A program made the translations under genes and the position numbers. Source: Gordonia polyisoprenivorans (lineage in GTDB: Bacteria > Actinomycetota > Actinomycetes > Mycobacteriales > Mycobacteriaceae). From it: a stretch of 64,000 nt of DNA. Under the pieces are notes generated by a model that saw nothing but the letters and a program-made list of their open reading frames with translations, searched no databases and was not told the origin of the DNA. The DNA lies in assembly GCF_017654315.1 (NCBI RefSeq), contig NZ_CP072203.1:3286001-3350000 (forward strand), read 5' to 3'. Below, piece by piece: positions 44,128-51,931 of this stretch; the first letter of the stretch is position 1; every line of letters starts with the position of its first letter.

Positions 44128-44130
44128 TCG

Positions 44131-44205
44131 TGGTGCGCGATACAAGGATTGAACTTGTGACCTCTTCCGTGTCAGGGAAGCGCTCTCCCACTGAGCTAAT
44201 CGCGC
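44131..44205 (-). tRNA. tRNA-Val(GAC), copy 2
   Basis: Identical in sequence to copy 1 at 43734-43808, including the encoded CCA. Confidence 0.97.
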
Positions 44206-44223
44206 GGGATATGAAATTGGTGG

Positions 44224-44297
44224 TGGAGGTGGCGACGGGAATCGAACCCGTGTGCACGGCTTTGCAGGCCGTTGCCTCACCACTCGGCCACACCACC
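44224..44297 (-). tRNA. tRNA-Cys(GCA), copy 2
   Basis: Identical to copy 1 except for one acceptor-stem base: the 5' strand is GGTGGTG, not GGTGGCG, so the sixth pair becomes a U-G wobble. CCA is encoded. Confidence 0.96.
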
Positions 44298-44319
44298 AGA
44301 GGCGAGTCGACTCGCACCG

Positions 44320-44392
44320 AGCGGATGACGGGATTCGAACCCGCGACCCTCACCTTGGCAAGGTGATGCGCTACCAGCTGCGCTACATCCGC
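44320..44392 (-). tRNA. tRNA-Gly(GCC), copy 2
   Basis: Identical to copy 1 at 43923-43995. It is first in the distal Gly-Cys-Val transcription unit. Confidence 0.97.
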
Positions 44393-44442
44393 ACGCTTCG
44401 CGAGCGATCTTGTGGACCATTGTGCTCGCGATGCGGGACAGA

Positions 44443-44471
44443 ACATTATCCGAACGTTACGGAGATACCAA
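44443..44471 (-). promoter_or_regulatory. Promoter of the distal Gly-Cys-Val cluster
   Basis: Minus strand: TTGGTA (complement of 44466-44471), exactly 17 nt, TAATGT (complement of 44443-44448), about 50 nt before tRNA-Gly copy 2. Confidence 0.6.
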
Positions 44472-44646
44472 ATCGCCTGGTCCGGGACGCGAGCGTGCAT
44501 GCCGGTGGGGTTGTCGGCCGGACGCGGGTGCGTGTGCGGGTTCGATGGTTCGGGGACGGGACGCGCGGTGGGAGCGATTTTGGCAACCGGGTCACCGGCG
44601 TGTAATCTTCTGCCTCGTGCACCGGCGCCCCGAGCGCCGGAAACAC

Positions 44647-44721
44647 GGTCCCGTGGCTCAGTGGAAGAGCGTCCCGTTCACACCGGGAAGGTCGCTGGTT
44701 CGATCCCAGCCGGGACCACCA
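44647..44721 (+). tRNA. tRNA-Val(CAC)
   Basis: Acceptor GGTCCCG with CGGGACC, anticodon stem TCCCG/CGGGA, loop TTCACAC with anticodon CAC, T loop TTCGATC, CCA encoded at 44719-44721. It stands on the opposite strand to the six-tRNA cluster. The accessory region starts directly after it, so it is a candidate integration site. Confidence 0.97.
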
Positions 44722-44878
44722 GGTCAGAGGTACTTTCTGACCATCTCGTGCAAATAACGTGCAATAACGGCGGCGTTGACCGCCGTCAGCACGGCCTCGA
44801 ATCTCCCTGCGCAGGTGCGCTATTCGACACACCGCCTCGCGCGTCGGTGGCTCTGTCAGTGGGCCGTGGAACGCTGGC

Positions 44879-45904
44879 GTGGTGACTGACCAGCCCATCG
44901 ACTTCGACCGCCTCCGCTACATGCGCTGCGGGACCTGCGCCCATGAATGGGAGGTCGACGCCGAGTGGCTTGACCGCTTCGATGCCGGCGATGAGCCGTG
45001 CCCGAAGTGCGGCACCGACTGCACGAGCGAGGACCGCCCAGACTTCTGGGTGCGCCCGCAGGACCCGGCGCACGACGACACCGTGAGGGCGCGGTACTGG
45101 TACCACTCCTCGACCCACGCCGTCTGGCCCGACAGGGACTTTGACCCCGCCGCGCAACTCACCGAGGTCGGCAGGCAGCGGATGGAACAAGACGGACTCC
45201 GCCCGGGCGCGGTCGAGCGCTGGGCGGCGCGGCAGAAGTCCAAGGCGCTCCACCTCGGCACCTACGAGGCCGCCATCGAGAACATGCTCCGCAGGATGGA
45301 CAACCAGAGTGACGCGGCGAGCCAGTTCTACCTCCACCGCGTTCAGCTCCGGTCCGATTGCGCCATCGAGCCGGGCATCCACCGGGAGCCGACCGACTTC
45401 GTGGGCGACTCGCACCTGGAGGGCAAGTGCGGCCCGGGCGTCAACGTGCTCCGGTATGTGAATGTCCACGAGGACCCGTCCAACGTGTCGCTCGCCATCG
45501 AGATCAGCGCAGTGTGGAGGGTCCAGAGCATCGCGATTCCCTTGCCCGTCCACGCCGACGACCCCGGGCTGCGCGACACCACGGCCCGGCTCCTCGCCGC
45601 AGCGGCTAGACCGATGGAGCAGGCGCCGCACCAGGATGACGACGACAGCCCTCTCGAACGGCTGCTGCGCCGCCACCGCACGCCGCGAACACCACTCGCG
45701 TCCGAGGCTGGCCAACTCCTGCACGAAACCTCTGACCTGCTGCCGTCGCCGCGACGGTCTCGGCTCAATGTCGAGTTCGACGAGGCCGGGTTCGCCGCTG
45801 ACCCGAGCGCCTATCCCGCGAAGCTCATCGGGTTGGTCCGGCTGGTCAGCGATCCGCAGGCCGTCCTGGACGCACTGTCCGAGCGGCCGTGGCGGATCAT
45901 CTAA
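44879..45904 (+). CDS. Orphan protein with N-terminal zinc ribbon
   Basis: 341 aa; GTG 44879 or 44882. Not a family I recognise. The N-terminus has a zinc-ribbon pattern, MRCGTCAHEWEV (CxxC) and EPCPKCGTDC (CxxC). It is followed by RARYWYHSSTHAVWPD, then KALHLGTYEAAIENMLRRM and SQFYLHRVQLRSDC. The succession Y-H-S-S-T, L-H-x-G-T-x-x-A-A and Y-L-H-x-V-x-L recalls ADP-ribosyltransferase-like folds of phage and toxin proteins, but this is only a resemblance. The C-terminal 100 residues are Asp/Arg/Leu-rich. It is the first gene after tRNA-Val(CAC), which suggests acquired DNA. A hairpin follows the stop. Confidence 0.7.
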   Translation: MVTDQPIDFDRLRYMRCGTCAHEWEVDAEWLDRFDAGDEPCPKCGTDCTSEDRPDFWVRPQDPAHDDTVRARYWYHSSTHAVWPDRDFDPAAQLTEVGRQRMEQDGLRPGAVERWAARQKSKALHLGTYEAAIENMLRRMDNQSDAASQFYLHRVQLRSDCAIEPGIHREPTDFVGDSHLEGKCGPGVNVLRYVNVHEDPSNVSLAIEISAVWRVQSIAIPLPVHADDPGLRDTTARLLAAAARPMEQAPHQDDDDSPLERLLRRHRTPRTPLASEAGQLLHETSDLLPSPRRSRLNVEFDEAGFAADPSAYPAKLIGLVRLVSDPQAVLDALSERPWRII

Positions 45905-45918
45905 GTAGTCGAACCCGC

Positions 45919-45941
45919 GCAGGGTGACGTGGACGCCCTGC
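45919..45941 (+). terminator. Hairpin after the zinc-ribbon orphan gene
   Basis: GCAGGGTG (45919-45926) pairs with CGCCCTGC (45934-45941) with one U-G pair and a 7-nt loop, 15 nt past the stop codon. Confidence 0.5.
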
Positions 45942-46039
45942 ACACTGCTTCTGCGGAACGCCGCGAGGTCGCGGGCAAGGTCCCGGCGGGCGATTCACCC
46001 CGCGCGGGCCGAGTCCGCTTCGCCCCTCAAGTAGGTGGT

Positions 46040-47161
46040 CTAGGTTAGGCCCGACATGTCGGGCGTCGGACGGTGTAGACCTCGCGAGCAGAGAACTACA
46101 TCGGGCTTTGCAGCGAACGTGTCTGAGAACTGCACCACGCAGCCGGGATGCGGAACGTAGTCGCCGCCCGGCCCGCGGTCTGAACAACGGAGCTGTGCCT
46201 GAGCGCGCCTACCACCGAAGCGCTTGCAACTGGACAGCCTCTCCGACTGCGCTGCACCGGCTAGAACCATTCGCTCGCGACCCTGGAGCACCGAGTCTCG
46301 AACCAAACCCACATCCTTGCCCGTGGCATCTCGAATTATCGCGTTCTGGCCCACCGAATCACGGCTGAGAACGACCACGCGGCGCGGGCTGATAGGCCAG
46401 ATAGTCCAAGGAGCGTTGAGCAACGGCGGACGATAGCCACCTTTGGAGAATGGAACGAGGACCGGGGCATCGCAGGTCATGAATCGTTCTTGCGGGTCCT
46501 CCCACACCTCAATCTGTCGACCGAGGAATACGTCAGCGGCGCTGAAAAGGGCGCGGAAGATGGATTGTGTCTGCGTTCCCGCCGCCTTCAGATCATCCTC
46601 GGCCAGTGGTGTCATCGACGGGTCCTGCGCGGCCAACCATGCGGAATACTGATTGTGGATTCGCCGCTGTTGTGTCGTTCGCATCCGCTGCGCCGCGACT
46701 GAGAGACAGAGAATTTGGAAGTCGTCCAGTGTCAGAGTGTTCGAGTCGGTCAAATCGTCGAATAGTTTCTGTATTCGGACCAGCTCTGAGTCGACCACGC
46801 CGAACATTAGTTCGACGCCGTTGTGTGGGCCGTCCAGGCCGACCACACGATAGAAGTTCTCACCGACGCACAGGTCGGATACGCCTGTTGGAATGACTCT
46901 CCCCGTCACTGTGTCGAGGGTCCAGACCCGGCGTCGGCGCTCGTCGAACGTCCATCGCCTCATTTACGCCTGGGGCACATAGTGGTGGCGCTTGGTGTCC
47001 TCAGCTTCGTCACGCCGGTCGATCTGCGAGCGGAGCCGGTCCCTGTAGCTGCGTGCGGCGTCGGTGAGACTACGGCCTCCGGCGGTGTGTGGCACGAGTC
47101 CCCACGGGTTGGGGACGCGCGAAACTGTCCAGCCATCGGCAGTCGAAAACTCATCTCGCAC
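46040..47161 (-). pseudogene. DUF4238 gene interrupted by an in-frame TAA
   Basis: Two frames in the same register are separated only by TAA at 46964-46966. The upstream part (ATG 47161, 65 aa) ends in KRHHYVPQA, the invariant start of DUF4238 domains (HHYVPQ-x-Y-L-R-x-F/W). The downstream part resumes with MRRWTFDERRRRVWTLD, exactly where Y-L-R-R-W should follow. A single change from a Tyr codon to TAA explains it. The downstream half keeps family segments such as IFRALFSAADVFLGRQIEV and RFMTCDAPVLVPFS. The last 70 residues (Arg/Gly/Cys-rich) look unlike the family and may be frameshifted. DUF4238 has no assigned function. Confidence 0.7.
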
Positions 47162-47225
47162 CCGACGAGCTTAAATGCCTGCCCCGACATTGGCTGCCGC
47201 GGTCGCTGACCTCAGATCGGAGGGC

Positions 47226-47822
47226 TCACGGCAATTGAGCGACGACGGTGAACGTTCCGGGCGCACTGCCGGAGCGGATCACCGCGAGGGCGTCGTGGTG
47301 TCCATCCTGGTCGTCGCGGGGGAGTTTCAGCGCGGTGTCCACGTCGGCCTGGGTTGCTGATCCGTGGCGGTAGACGTGGTTGGCGAGCGCGGTGATCGAG
47401 GCCCAGCAGGTGGCGATGAGGCGGGGTACTTCGGTGGGCCGGGTGTCGCCTGCGGCGGTCATGGCGGCGAGGTCTTCGGTGCCGTCGAGGGCGCGGCGGA
47501 TCGCTTGTGTGGTTGGCGGGCCGCCGTGGAGGTGGAACTGTTCGGCGTAGGGGCCTGCGTAGCACACCGCCGCCCGGTCCCGGTCGTTGAAGCGGGTGGA
47601 GTAGGCACAGCTGCCGTTGCGGTGCGGGTGTGCGGGGTCGGTGCCGAGGGTGACCTTGGTGACCCGGTGGCCGAGGACGGCGGCGGTGATGGCGTGGGCG
47701 GACTCGTGAATTGCGTTGCGGTAGCGGGCTTTCTGGGCCGGGTTTATCGTCGAGGTGTCTGGCGCGACCGGCGCGGAGGTGTTGCGCCGTGGCTTGCGTG
47801 CGGTGTGCGTGGTGGTCGTCAT
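47226..47822 (-). CDS. Stand-alone M41 (FtsH)-like zinc peptidase domain
   Basis: 198 aa from ATG 47822 (MTTTTHTARK). It has the metalloprotease motif HESAH (residues 39-43) in AIHESAHAITAAVLGHRV. After CYAGPYAEQ, the counterpart of the FtsH AGRAAE turn, comes GTEDLAAMTAAG, whose Asp (about residue 117) sits where FtsH has its third zinc ligand. There is no AAA ATPase domain and no membrane segment. The Pro/Thr-rich head is typical of actinophage and plasmid proteins. Such isolated M41 domains occur in mobile elements of actinobacteria; the substrate is unknown. It lies in the accessory region between the broken DUF4238 gene and an orphan gene. Confidence 0.72.
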   Translation of the reverse strand: MTTTTHTARKPRRNTSAPVAPDTSTINPAQKARYRNAIHESAHAITAAVLGHRVTKVTLGTDPAHPHRNGSCAYSTRFNDRDRAAVCYAGPYAEQFHLHGGPPTTQAIRRALDGTEDLAAMTAAGDTRPTEVPRLIATCWASITALANHVYRHGSATQADVDTALKLPRDDQDGHHDALAVIRSGSAPGTFTVVAQLP

Positions 47823-48160
47823 GGGGCGCGGCTCAGGAGTTGCAAACACGCAATACGCAATGCGTGGATGGAGGGCTCGGGGGGACCTTGACGAGGTCGG
47901 ATGCCAGTCCTGCCACTCGACGTAGACCGTCCGACGACCCTATGCCTGATCTGTGTGTTTTGCGGTCCGCTCTCCGAATGACGACGGTCCGGCATCTCCG
48001 GCGCATCATCGGACATCGCCGGATCCGCGACATAAGCTGACCGACCTGAACGGGGGTGTTCGGACCGGGGTGGCTCGATGCGTGGAAGTCCGATCATCAG
48101 ATGTAAGAACATCTTTCGTCGTTCACGACGCAGAATTTTCGGAAAGATTGAGGTCAGCGC
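47823..48160. other. Intergenic region with a 6-bp inverted repeat
   Basis: 338 nt without a supported gene, upstream of both flanking genes. An AT-rich segment holds AGATGT-AAGA-ACATCT (48099-48114), a perfect inverted repeat 47 nt before the 48161 start codon and a possible operator. A TAAGCT element lies at 48034-48039. Short frames here have no family character. Confidence 0.4.
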
Positions 48161-49390
48161 ATGCTCGTAGATGAAACCCTATGGCAGGATCTGCCCAACG
48201 AGGTGGCTGCGGCGGTGTTCGCGCCGTGGCCGAATGTTGTTCGCTGGGGGCGTCGTCGGGCTCAAGAAGCCGATGTGCCCGCAACCATCGACGAAGGCTG
48301 GGACAAGTTCGCCTACATCGTCAGCTGTCTCGCCCAGGGCAGCCGTTCCATGAGTGCGAACATCCATGTTGACGGTGAATGGAAGGGTCCCGATGTCGAA
48401 CTACCCCAGGTGGTCGACGATGTCGTCGACGAGGCGCATGCAGGCATCGACGCGGAGCACTTCCCGGCAGCGATCATCGTCTGCGCGGACAAGGTCACCG
48501 GCACGGCTCGCCGCGCCGTCGTCACCGGACCCGCCGTCTGGCGATGGTGCGTGTGGTTGGGTGATGAACTCGACGCCTACCTGTCGGATCTCTTCGGAGA
48601 AGTTGTGGCGCAACCTGATTCCCGTTGGGAGCCGCTGACCGTCGAGCATGTGGTGCGGCCCGGTGCGCTCGCACGATTGCGTACGTCCGCGGTGACCGCG
48701 GAGGGAATCGAGGTCACCGTTGCCCCGAGCGTCACGCCGTGGGGTGACAACCGTTACCTGATCCTCGACAATGGACCGGGTGTCGCCGGCGACATCCGGA
48801 TTTGGCCCGAAGGGGTCGGCAACGACGTTCAACCGGTACGTGTCAGCGTCGAATGCCTCGAAGCACAGGAGGTGTATCCGCCCTCGCACAGCACCGGCGA
48901 GTCGACCCAGGACCTCGTCGGACGATGGCGCCTGCAGTCCGTCGAAGCAGTCGAACTCGACTGGAGCGAGGACCTTGCCGAGGACGCGAACGATCAATGG
49001 CTCGACGGACAGCCCGATCCCGACAGCGCGGTGTGCAATTCCACGGCTCCCATCGAGGCGCCGTTCGCCGTCGAGCTGACGATTCGGTCCGACGGTTCGT
49101 TCCACGAACTCGCCGACGGCACTGATCCCGAGATCCCCTTCTGGTCCGGAGAGGGTGCGCTCGAAGGCCTGGGCTACACCTTTCATGGTTTTCTCGGGAC
49201 GGAAGACGGCCGTGACCACGTGCTGGACTACGAGGAGTCCGGGTACCCGCCGACGGTCCGCCGATGCGATGACATCGAGATCGTCGAGGAGCTTGTTCGC
49301 GAGGGCACCACTGTGACCCGCATCCAGAACGTGGTCGTCGATGGCATGTATCGGTATCGCGTGATCTTGCGGTACATGCTTGCTTCGTGA
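48161..49390 (+). CDS. Orphan protein of unknown function
   Basis: 409 aa; GAGG lies upstream of ATG 48161. I do not recognise a family. It is acidic, without membrane segments or signal peptide, Trp-rich in the first half (LWQDLPNEVAAAVFAPWPNVVRW, VWRWCVWLGDELDAYL). From about residue 250 the LVGRWRLQSVEAVELDW segment resembles the first strand of lipocalin-like beta-barrels. FAVELTIRSDGSFHELADGTD and a terminal TRIQNVVVDGMYRYRVILRY continue in beta-strand style. Codon choice is less GC-biased at third positions than in the core genes. It is monocistronic and converges with the small gene at 49416-49679. Confidence 0.7.
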   Translation: MLVDETLWQDLPNEVAAAVFAPWPNVVRWGRRRAQEADVPATIDEGWDKFAYIVSCLAQGSRSMSANIHVDGEWKGPDVELPQVVDDVVDEAHAGIDAEHFPAAIIVCADKVTGTARRAVVTGPAVWRWCVWLGDELDAYLSDLFGEVVAQPDSRWEPLTVEHVVRPGALARLRTSAVTAEGIEVTVAPSVTPWGDNRYLILDNGPGVAGDIRIWPEGVGNDVQPVRVSVECLEAQEVYPPSHSTGESTQDLVGRWRLQSVEAVELDWSEDLAEDANDQWLDGQPDPDSAVCNSTAPIEAPFAVELTIRSDGSFHELADGTDPEIPFWSGEGALEGLGYTFHGFLGTEDGRDHVLDYEESGYPPTVRRCDDIEIVEELVREGTTVTRIQNVVVDGMYRYRVILRYMLAS

Positions 49391-49415
49391 CGGTTATCTG
49401 CGGCCGGTGTGGAAC

Positions 49416-49679
49416 TCAGCGCCGCGAATGCCGACTATATCCGTATAGGGCTGCGCGATAACCACGTTCGTAGCTTTGGGTGATCTGGGGGATCTCGCCG
49501 GCGGCCAACGCCGCCGTCGCGTGATTGGCGGCCCAGGCACGCGGCAAGGACGCGAGGTAGTCCGATGCCTCGTCGTATCCGCGCTGGAATTCCGCCTCGT
49601 CGAGAGTCGGGTCGCTGATCGCCGACTCCGGCGGGATGGCGGTCGGGAAGGCGAGTACGCGGGAGTTGCTGGTGGTCAT
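49416..49679 (-). CDS. Small protein coupled to the recombinase
   Basis: 87 aa. ATG 49679 overlaps the recombinase stop codon (ATGA), so the two are translationally coupled. The sequence is helical and Ala-rich: LDEAEFQRGYDEASDYLASL, WAANHATAALAAGEIPQ, then QSYERGYRAALYGYSRHSRR. No known domain is recognised. Its tight coupling suggests a partner or directionality factor for the recombinase, but that is inference. The pattern of two Arg-Gly-Tyr-x-Ala/Glu-Ala units (QRGYDEA, ERGYRAA) is notable. Confidence 0.65.
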   Translation of the reverse strand: MTTSNSRVLAFPTAIPPESAISDPTLDEAEFQRGYDEASDYLASLPRAWAANHATAALAAGEIPQITQSYERGYRAALYGYSRHSRR

Positions 49680-50284
49680 CGGGTGGTCCTCTTCTCGGCG
49701 AGAGTTCTGTACAGGGTGGCGCGGCTGACCCCGAGGGTCGTGGCAATGGTCGGAACGGGATCTCCGTTGTCCCGCATGCGTTGTGCGAGTTCGACCTGGT
49801 CGTCGGTCAGCGCACGGGGGCGTCCGAGCGGGGAACTTCCGCTGTGTCGGGTCGGCCTGGGTTGGGTTCGTTGGCGTGTTCGGGCGGCCTCGTCGTTCAC
49901 CACGGCCAGTGAGGCGAGGACGCCGACGAGCGTCGCTCCGACGTCGTCGTCGGTACGCAATCGCTCGCGAATCGAGCGGACACCGATACTGCGGTCGTCG
50001 AGGGTGCGCACGGTCGAGAGCAACTCCGGGGTGCTGCGTCCGAGCCGGTCCATCCCGACGACCACGACGGTGTCACCGGGGCGGGCGTAGCCGAGCAGCG
50101 CGTCGAGTCCCGGGCGGTGTGCGGTGGGGGAGTCGTGGCGCGAATGGTCGGAGTACACGCGCTCCGGGTCGACGCCGTTGTCGATGAGCAGATCGATCTG
50201 CTCATCGAGTGCAGGGGAGTCCGAACTCTCCCGCGCGTAACCGAGGAGCATCCCGGGTTGCGCTCCCGGATCGGTGGTGGCCAT
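49676..50284 (-). CDS. Serine recombinase (resolvase/invertase family)
   Basis: 202 aa. The N-terminal catalytic domain begins MLLGYARESSDSPALDEQIDLL; the Ser after Arg-Glu is at the nucleophile position of the GYARVST motif. Catalytic Arg residues lie in GMDRLGRSTPELLSTVR and IRERLRTDDDVGATLVGVLASLA. A C-terminal Hin-type helix-turn-helix follows (LTDDQVELAQRMRDNG, IATTLGVSRATLYRTL). This size and layout fits small resolvases or invertases acting at a nearby site. The 180 nt upstream hold repeated TGAGA(C/T) motifs and a GATAAT -10-like element. It is coupled to the 87-aa gene downstream. Confidence 0.85.
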   Translation of the reverse strand: MATTDPGAQPGMLLGYARESSDSPALDEQIDLLIDNGVDPERVYSDHSRHDSPTAHRPGLDALLGYARPGDTVVVVGMDRLGRSTPELLSTVRTLDDRSIGVRSIRERLRTDDDVGATLVGVLASLAVVNDEAARTRQRTQPRPTRHSGSSPLGRPRALTDDQVELAQRMRDNGDPVPTIATTLGVSRATLYRTLAEKRTTR

Positions 50285-50290
50285 GCCGAC

Positions 50291-50471
50291 GAGATTATCT
50301 CAAAAGGTGGGCTACTGAGATGAGACACGCGGTGAGATTTGAGACGAACGAGGCCGATGGCGATCGTCAGTTCGATAACGCAGTCCTGAGAATTACTTCC
50401 GGCTATTGGATCCTGACGGCGTTCCAACGAGTTTTGAGACTTACGAGATTCGATACCCGGAGTTATGAGAC
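50291..50471. repeat. Array of TGAGAY motifs upstream of the recombinase
   Basis: TGAGA(C/T/A) occurs at 50316, 50321, 50333, 50340, 50387, 50435 and 50466 on the plus strand, GAGAT at 50291 and 50445, and an inverted copy at 50297-50302. The last makes GAGATTATCTC, a near-perfect palindrome. The segment is AT-richer than its surroundings. It could be the recombinase crossover/accessory site or its operator. Confidence 0.5.
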
Positions 50472-51368
50472 GGGCGCGACGGAGATGGTCTGCCACATGG
50501 AGTAGGTGGCCCCGGCGGGAACCTCGACGACGTCGGGGCCGGCATTGGCCGTCTCGACACACACGAACTCGCGCCAGTGCGGACCGACATCGGCCATGCC
50601 CGCGGCGACGTCCGCACCGGGATTCCAGACGACGGCCGTGCGCGCCTGGCGTCCACGGATCTCGATGACCCGACCGAAGCCGGGGTCGACGATCCGGTAG
50701 GTGCCGCCCGCCCCCGGGTACAGGCGATCGCTGCGCGCAGGGGAACTCGGCAACGTCCATTCACCGTGCTGCGGATGGATCGCGCCGCTGTCGAATTTGT
50801 CGGCGTAGTTCAGCCCGGCCAACCCCTCGACGCGGACATCAGCGACGTCGGAGACGCGAAAGTAGTTGTGCAGCGCCTCGGTGAGCCGCGCAGGCGTCGT
50901 ACCCGGGTTGTGGGTGTGGATGCCCTGCTCCAACGTTGCGCCGACCCGCACGGTCATCGACAGGCGCAGGCCGAGGTGATCGAGTCCTTCGGGTGCCAGC
51001 GAGACCTCGACCTCGCCGGTCTCAACGACCGCGGATCCGGTGATCGCCCATCGTGCGGTGCGCGCGTAACCGTGCGAGGGAACGTCGCCGGTCTGGCCCT
51101 CGCGTGCGAAATACGGCCAGCAGACCGGGATTCCGCCGCGGATGGGCGTCGGCAGATCGGCCAACACCGGGGACGCCCACAACACGTCGTGGCCCGTTCC
51201 GACGGGGCGGAACGACAGCACCTGCCCGCCGAACACCGAAATCGCCGCCCGCGCGTTCGGCGTCTCGATGAGGTGGGCGTCGAGCCCGTGAACAGTGCCC
51301 GGACGGATCTGCCGGGAACGGTGGGAGGAACTCTCGCCCGATTCGGTCACCGGACCAGCGTGACACAT
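50463..51368 (-). CDS. D-hexose-6-phosphate mutarotase-like aldose epimerase
   Basis: 301 aa. Family segments: FGGQVLSFRPVGTGHDVLW, PIRGGIPVCWPYF, SHGYARTARW (catalytic-site His), TEALHNYFRVSDVADVRVEGL with conserved His, and a terminal WREFVCVETANAG carrying the catalytic Glu. YeaD-type enzymes interconvert alpha and beta anomers of glucose 6-phosphate. Start ATG 51368 gives the full family length; GTG 51350 (VTESGESSS) is also possible. Its 3' end reaches into the TGAGA array next to the recombinase, marking the edge between recombination sequences and a normal gene. It appears intact and core-like in codon use. Confidence 0.87.
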   Translation of the reverse strand: MCHAGPVTESGESSSHRSRQIRPGTVHGLDAHLIETPNARAAISVFGGQVLSFRPVGTGHDVLWASPVLADLPTPIRGGIPVCWPYFAREGQTGDVPSHGYARTARWAITGSAVVETGEVEVSLAPEGLDHLGLRLSMTVRVGATLEQGIHTHNPGTTPARLTEALHNYFRVSDVADVRVEGLAGLNYADKFDSGAIHPQHGEWTLPSSPARSDRLYPGAGGTYRIVDPGFGRVIEIRGRQARTAVVWNPGADVAAGMADVGPHWREFVCVETANAGPDVVEVPAGATYSMWQTISVAPVS

Positions 51369-51429
51369 CGTGACGATCCATTGACCGATGTGGCCGACGC
51401 GCCGGCCTACCGGGCACTGTCACACCGAG

Positions 51430-51790
51430 GGTTGCGCGCTGCCGGTGACCGGTCGTCGTTCTGAACCAGCAGACGACGTGGCCGTCGGCGTCGCGCATGA
51501 CGGCTTTGCCAGTTCACTCCAGGGTTGGTTGCTCGGCGGGTCGATCACTCGATTGCCTTGCGTGTTCCACGCTGCCACGCTGCCACGGTGGCGTCGAGGT
51601 CGTCGATCGCGAAGGTGATCGCTGCCGCAGCCATCACCACGCTCCACCGGATGCTCGTGCAGCATCACCTGCAGATCACCGGCATGGAGGACGTTACGAA
51701 GTCGGTGGCGCCGTCAACCACCACCCGCAACGTGTCCCGGTAGAAACGCAGGGGTGGTCGAGGTCGGTGGTGGAGACCACTATGCAATGA
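51430..51790 (-). pseudogene. Decayed VOC (glyoxalase/bleomycin-resistance) gene
   Basis: On the minus strand, pieces of one VOC domain appear in order but in shifting frames: STTDLDH, then LRFYRDTLRVVVDGATDFV, then GDLQVMLHEHPVE, then ITFAIDDLDATVAAW, then DPPSNQPWSELA, then MRDADGHVVCWF. At least three frameshifts and internal stops separate them, so no functional protein can be made. The rest of the 51369-51931 gap (51791-51931 and 51369-51429) holds nothing recognisable. Confidence 0.75.
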
Positions 51791-51931
51791 ACGCGAATGC
51801 TGGTGGACGATTCGCGGGGCATGGCCCCCGACCACCATTGGTCAGCAGCGTCTCCATCGATTGCTGTTCGGCACGGTCACTCGGTTACACCAGGGTGTCG
51901 TCTCCTGTGACCGGATGCCCGGCACGACTTG

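Noticed and set aside
43492..44605. Several protein-length frames across the tRNA clusters
   Set aside because: The region folds into six tRNAs with terminators. The apparent proteins repeat because the tRNA units are duplicated.
46049..46064. A perfect 16-bp palindrome (gcccgaca and its complement)
   Set aside because: It lies within the 3' end of the broken DUF4238 gene with no promoter nearby; more likely chance or a weak terminator than an operator.
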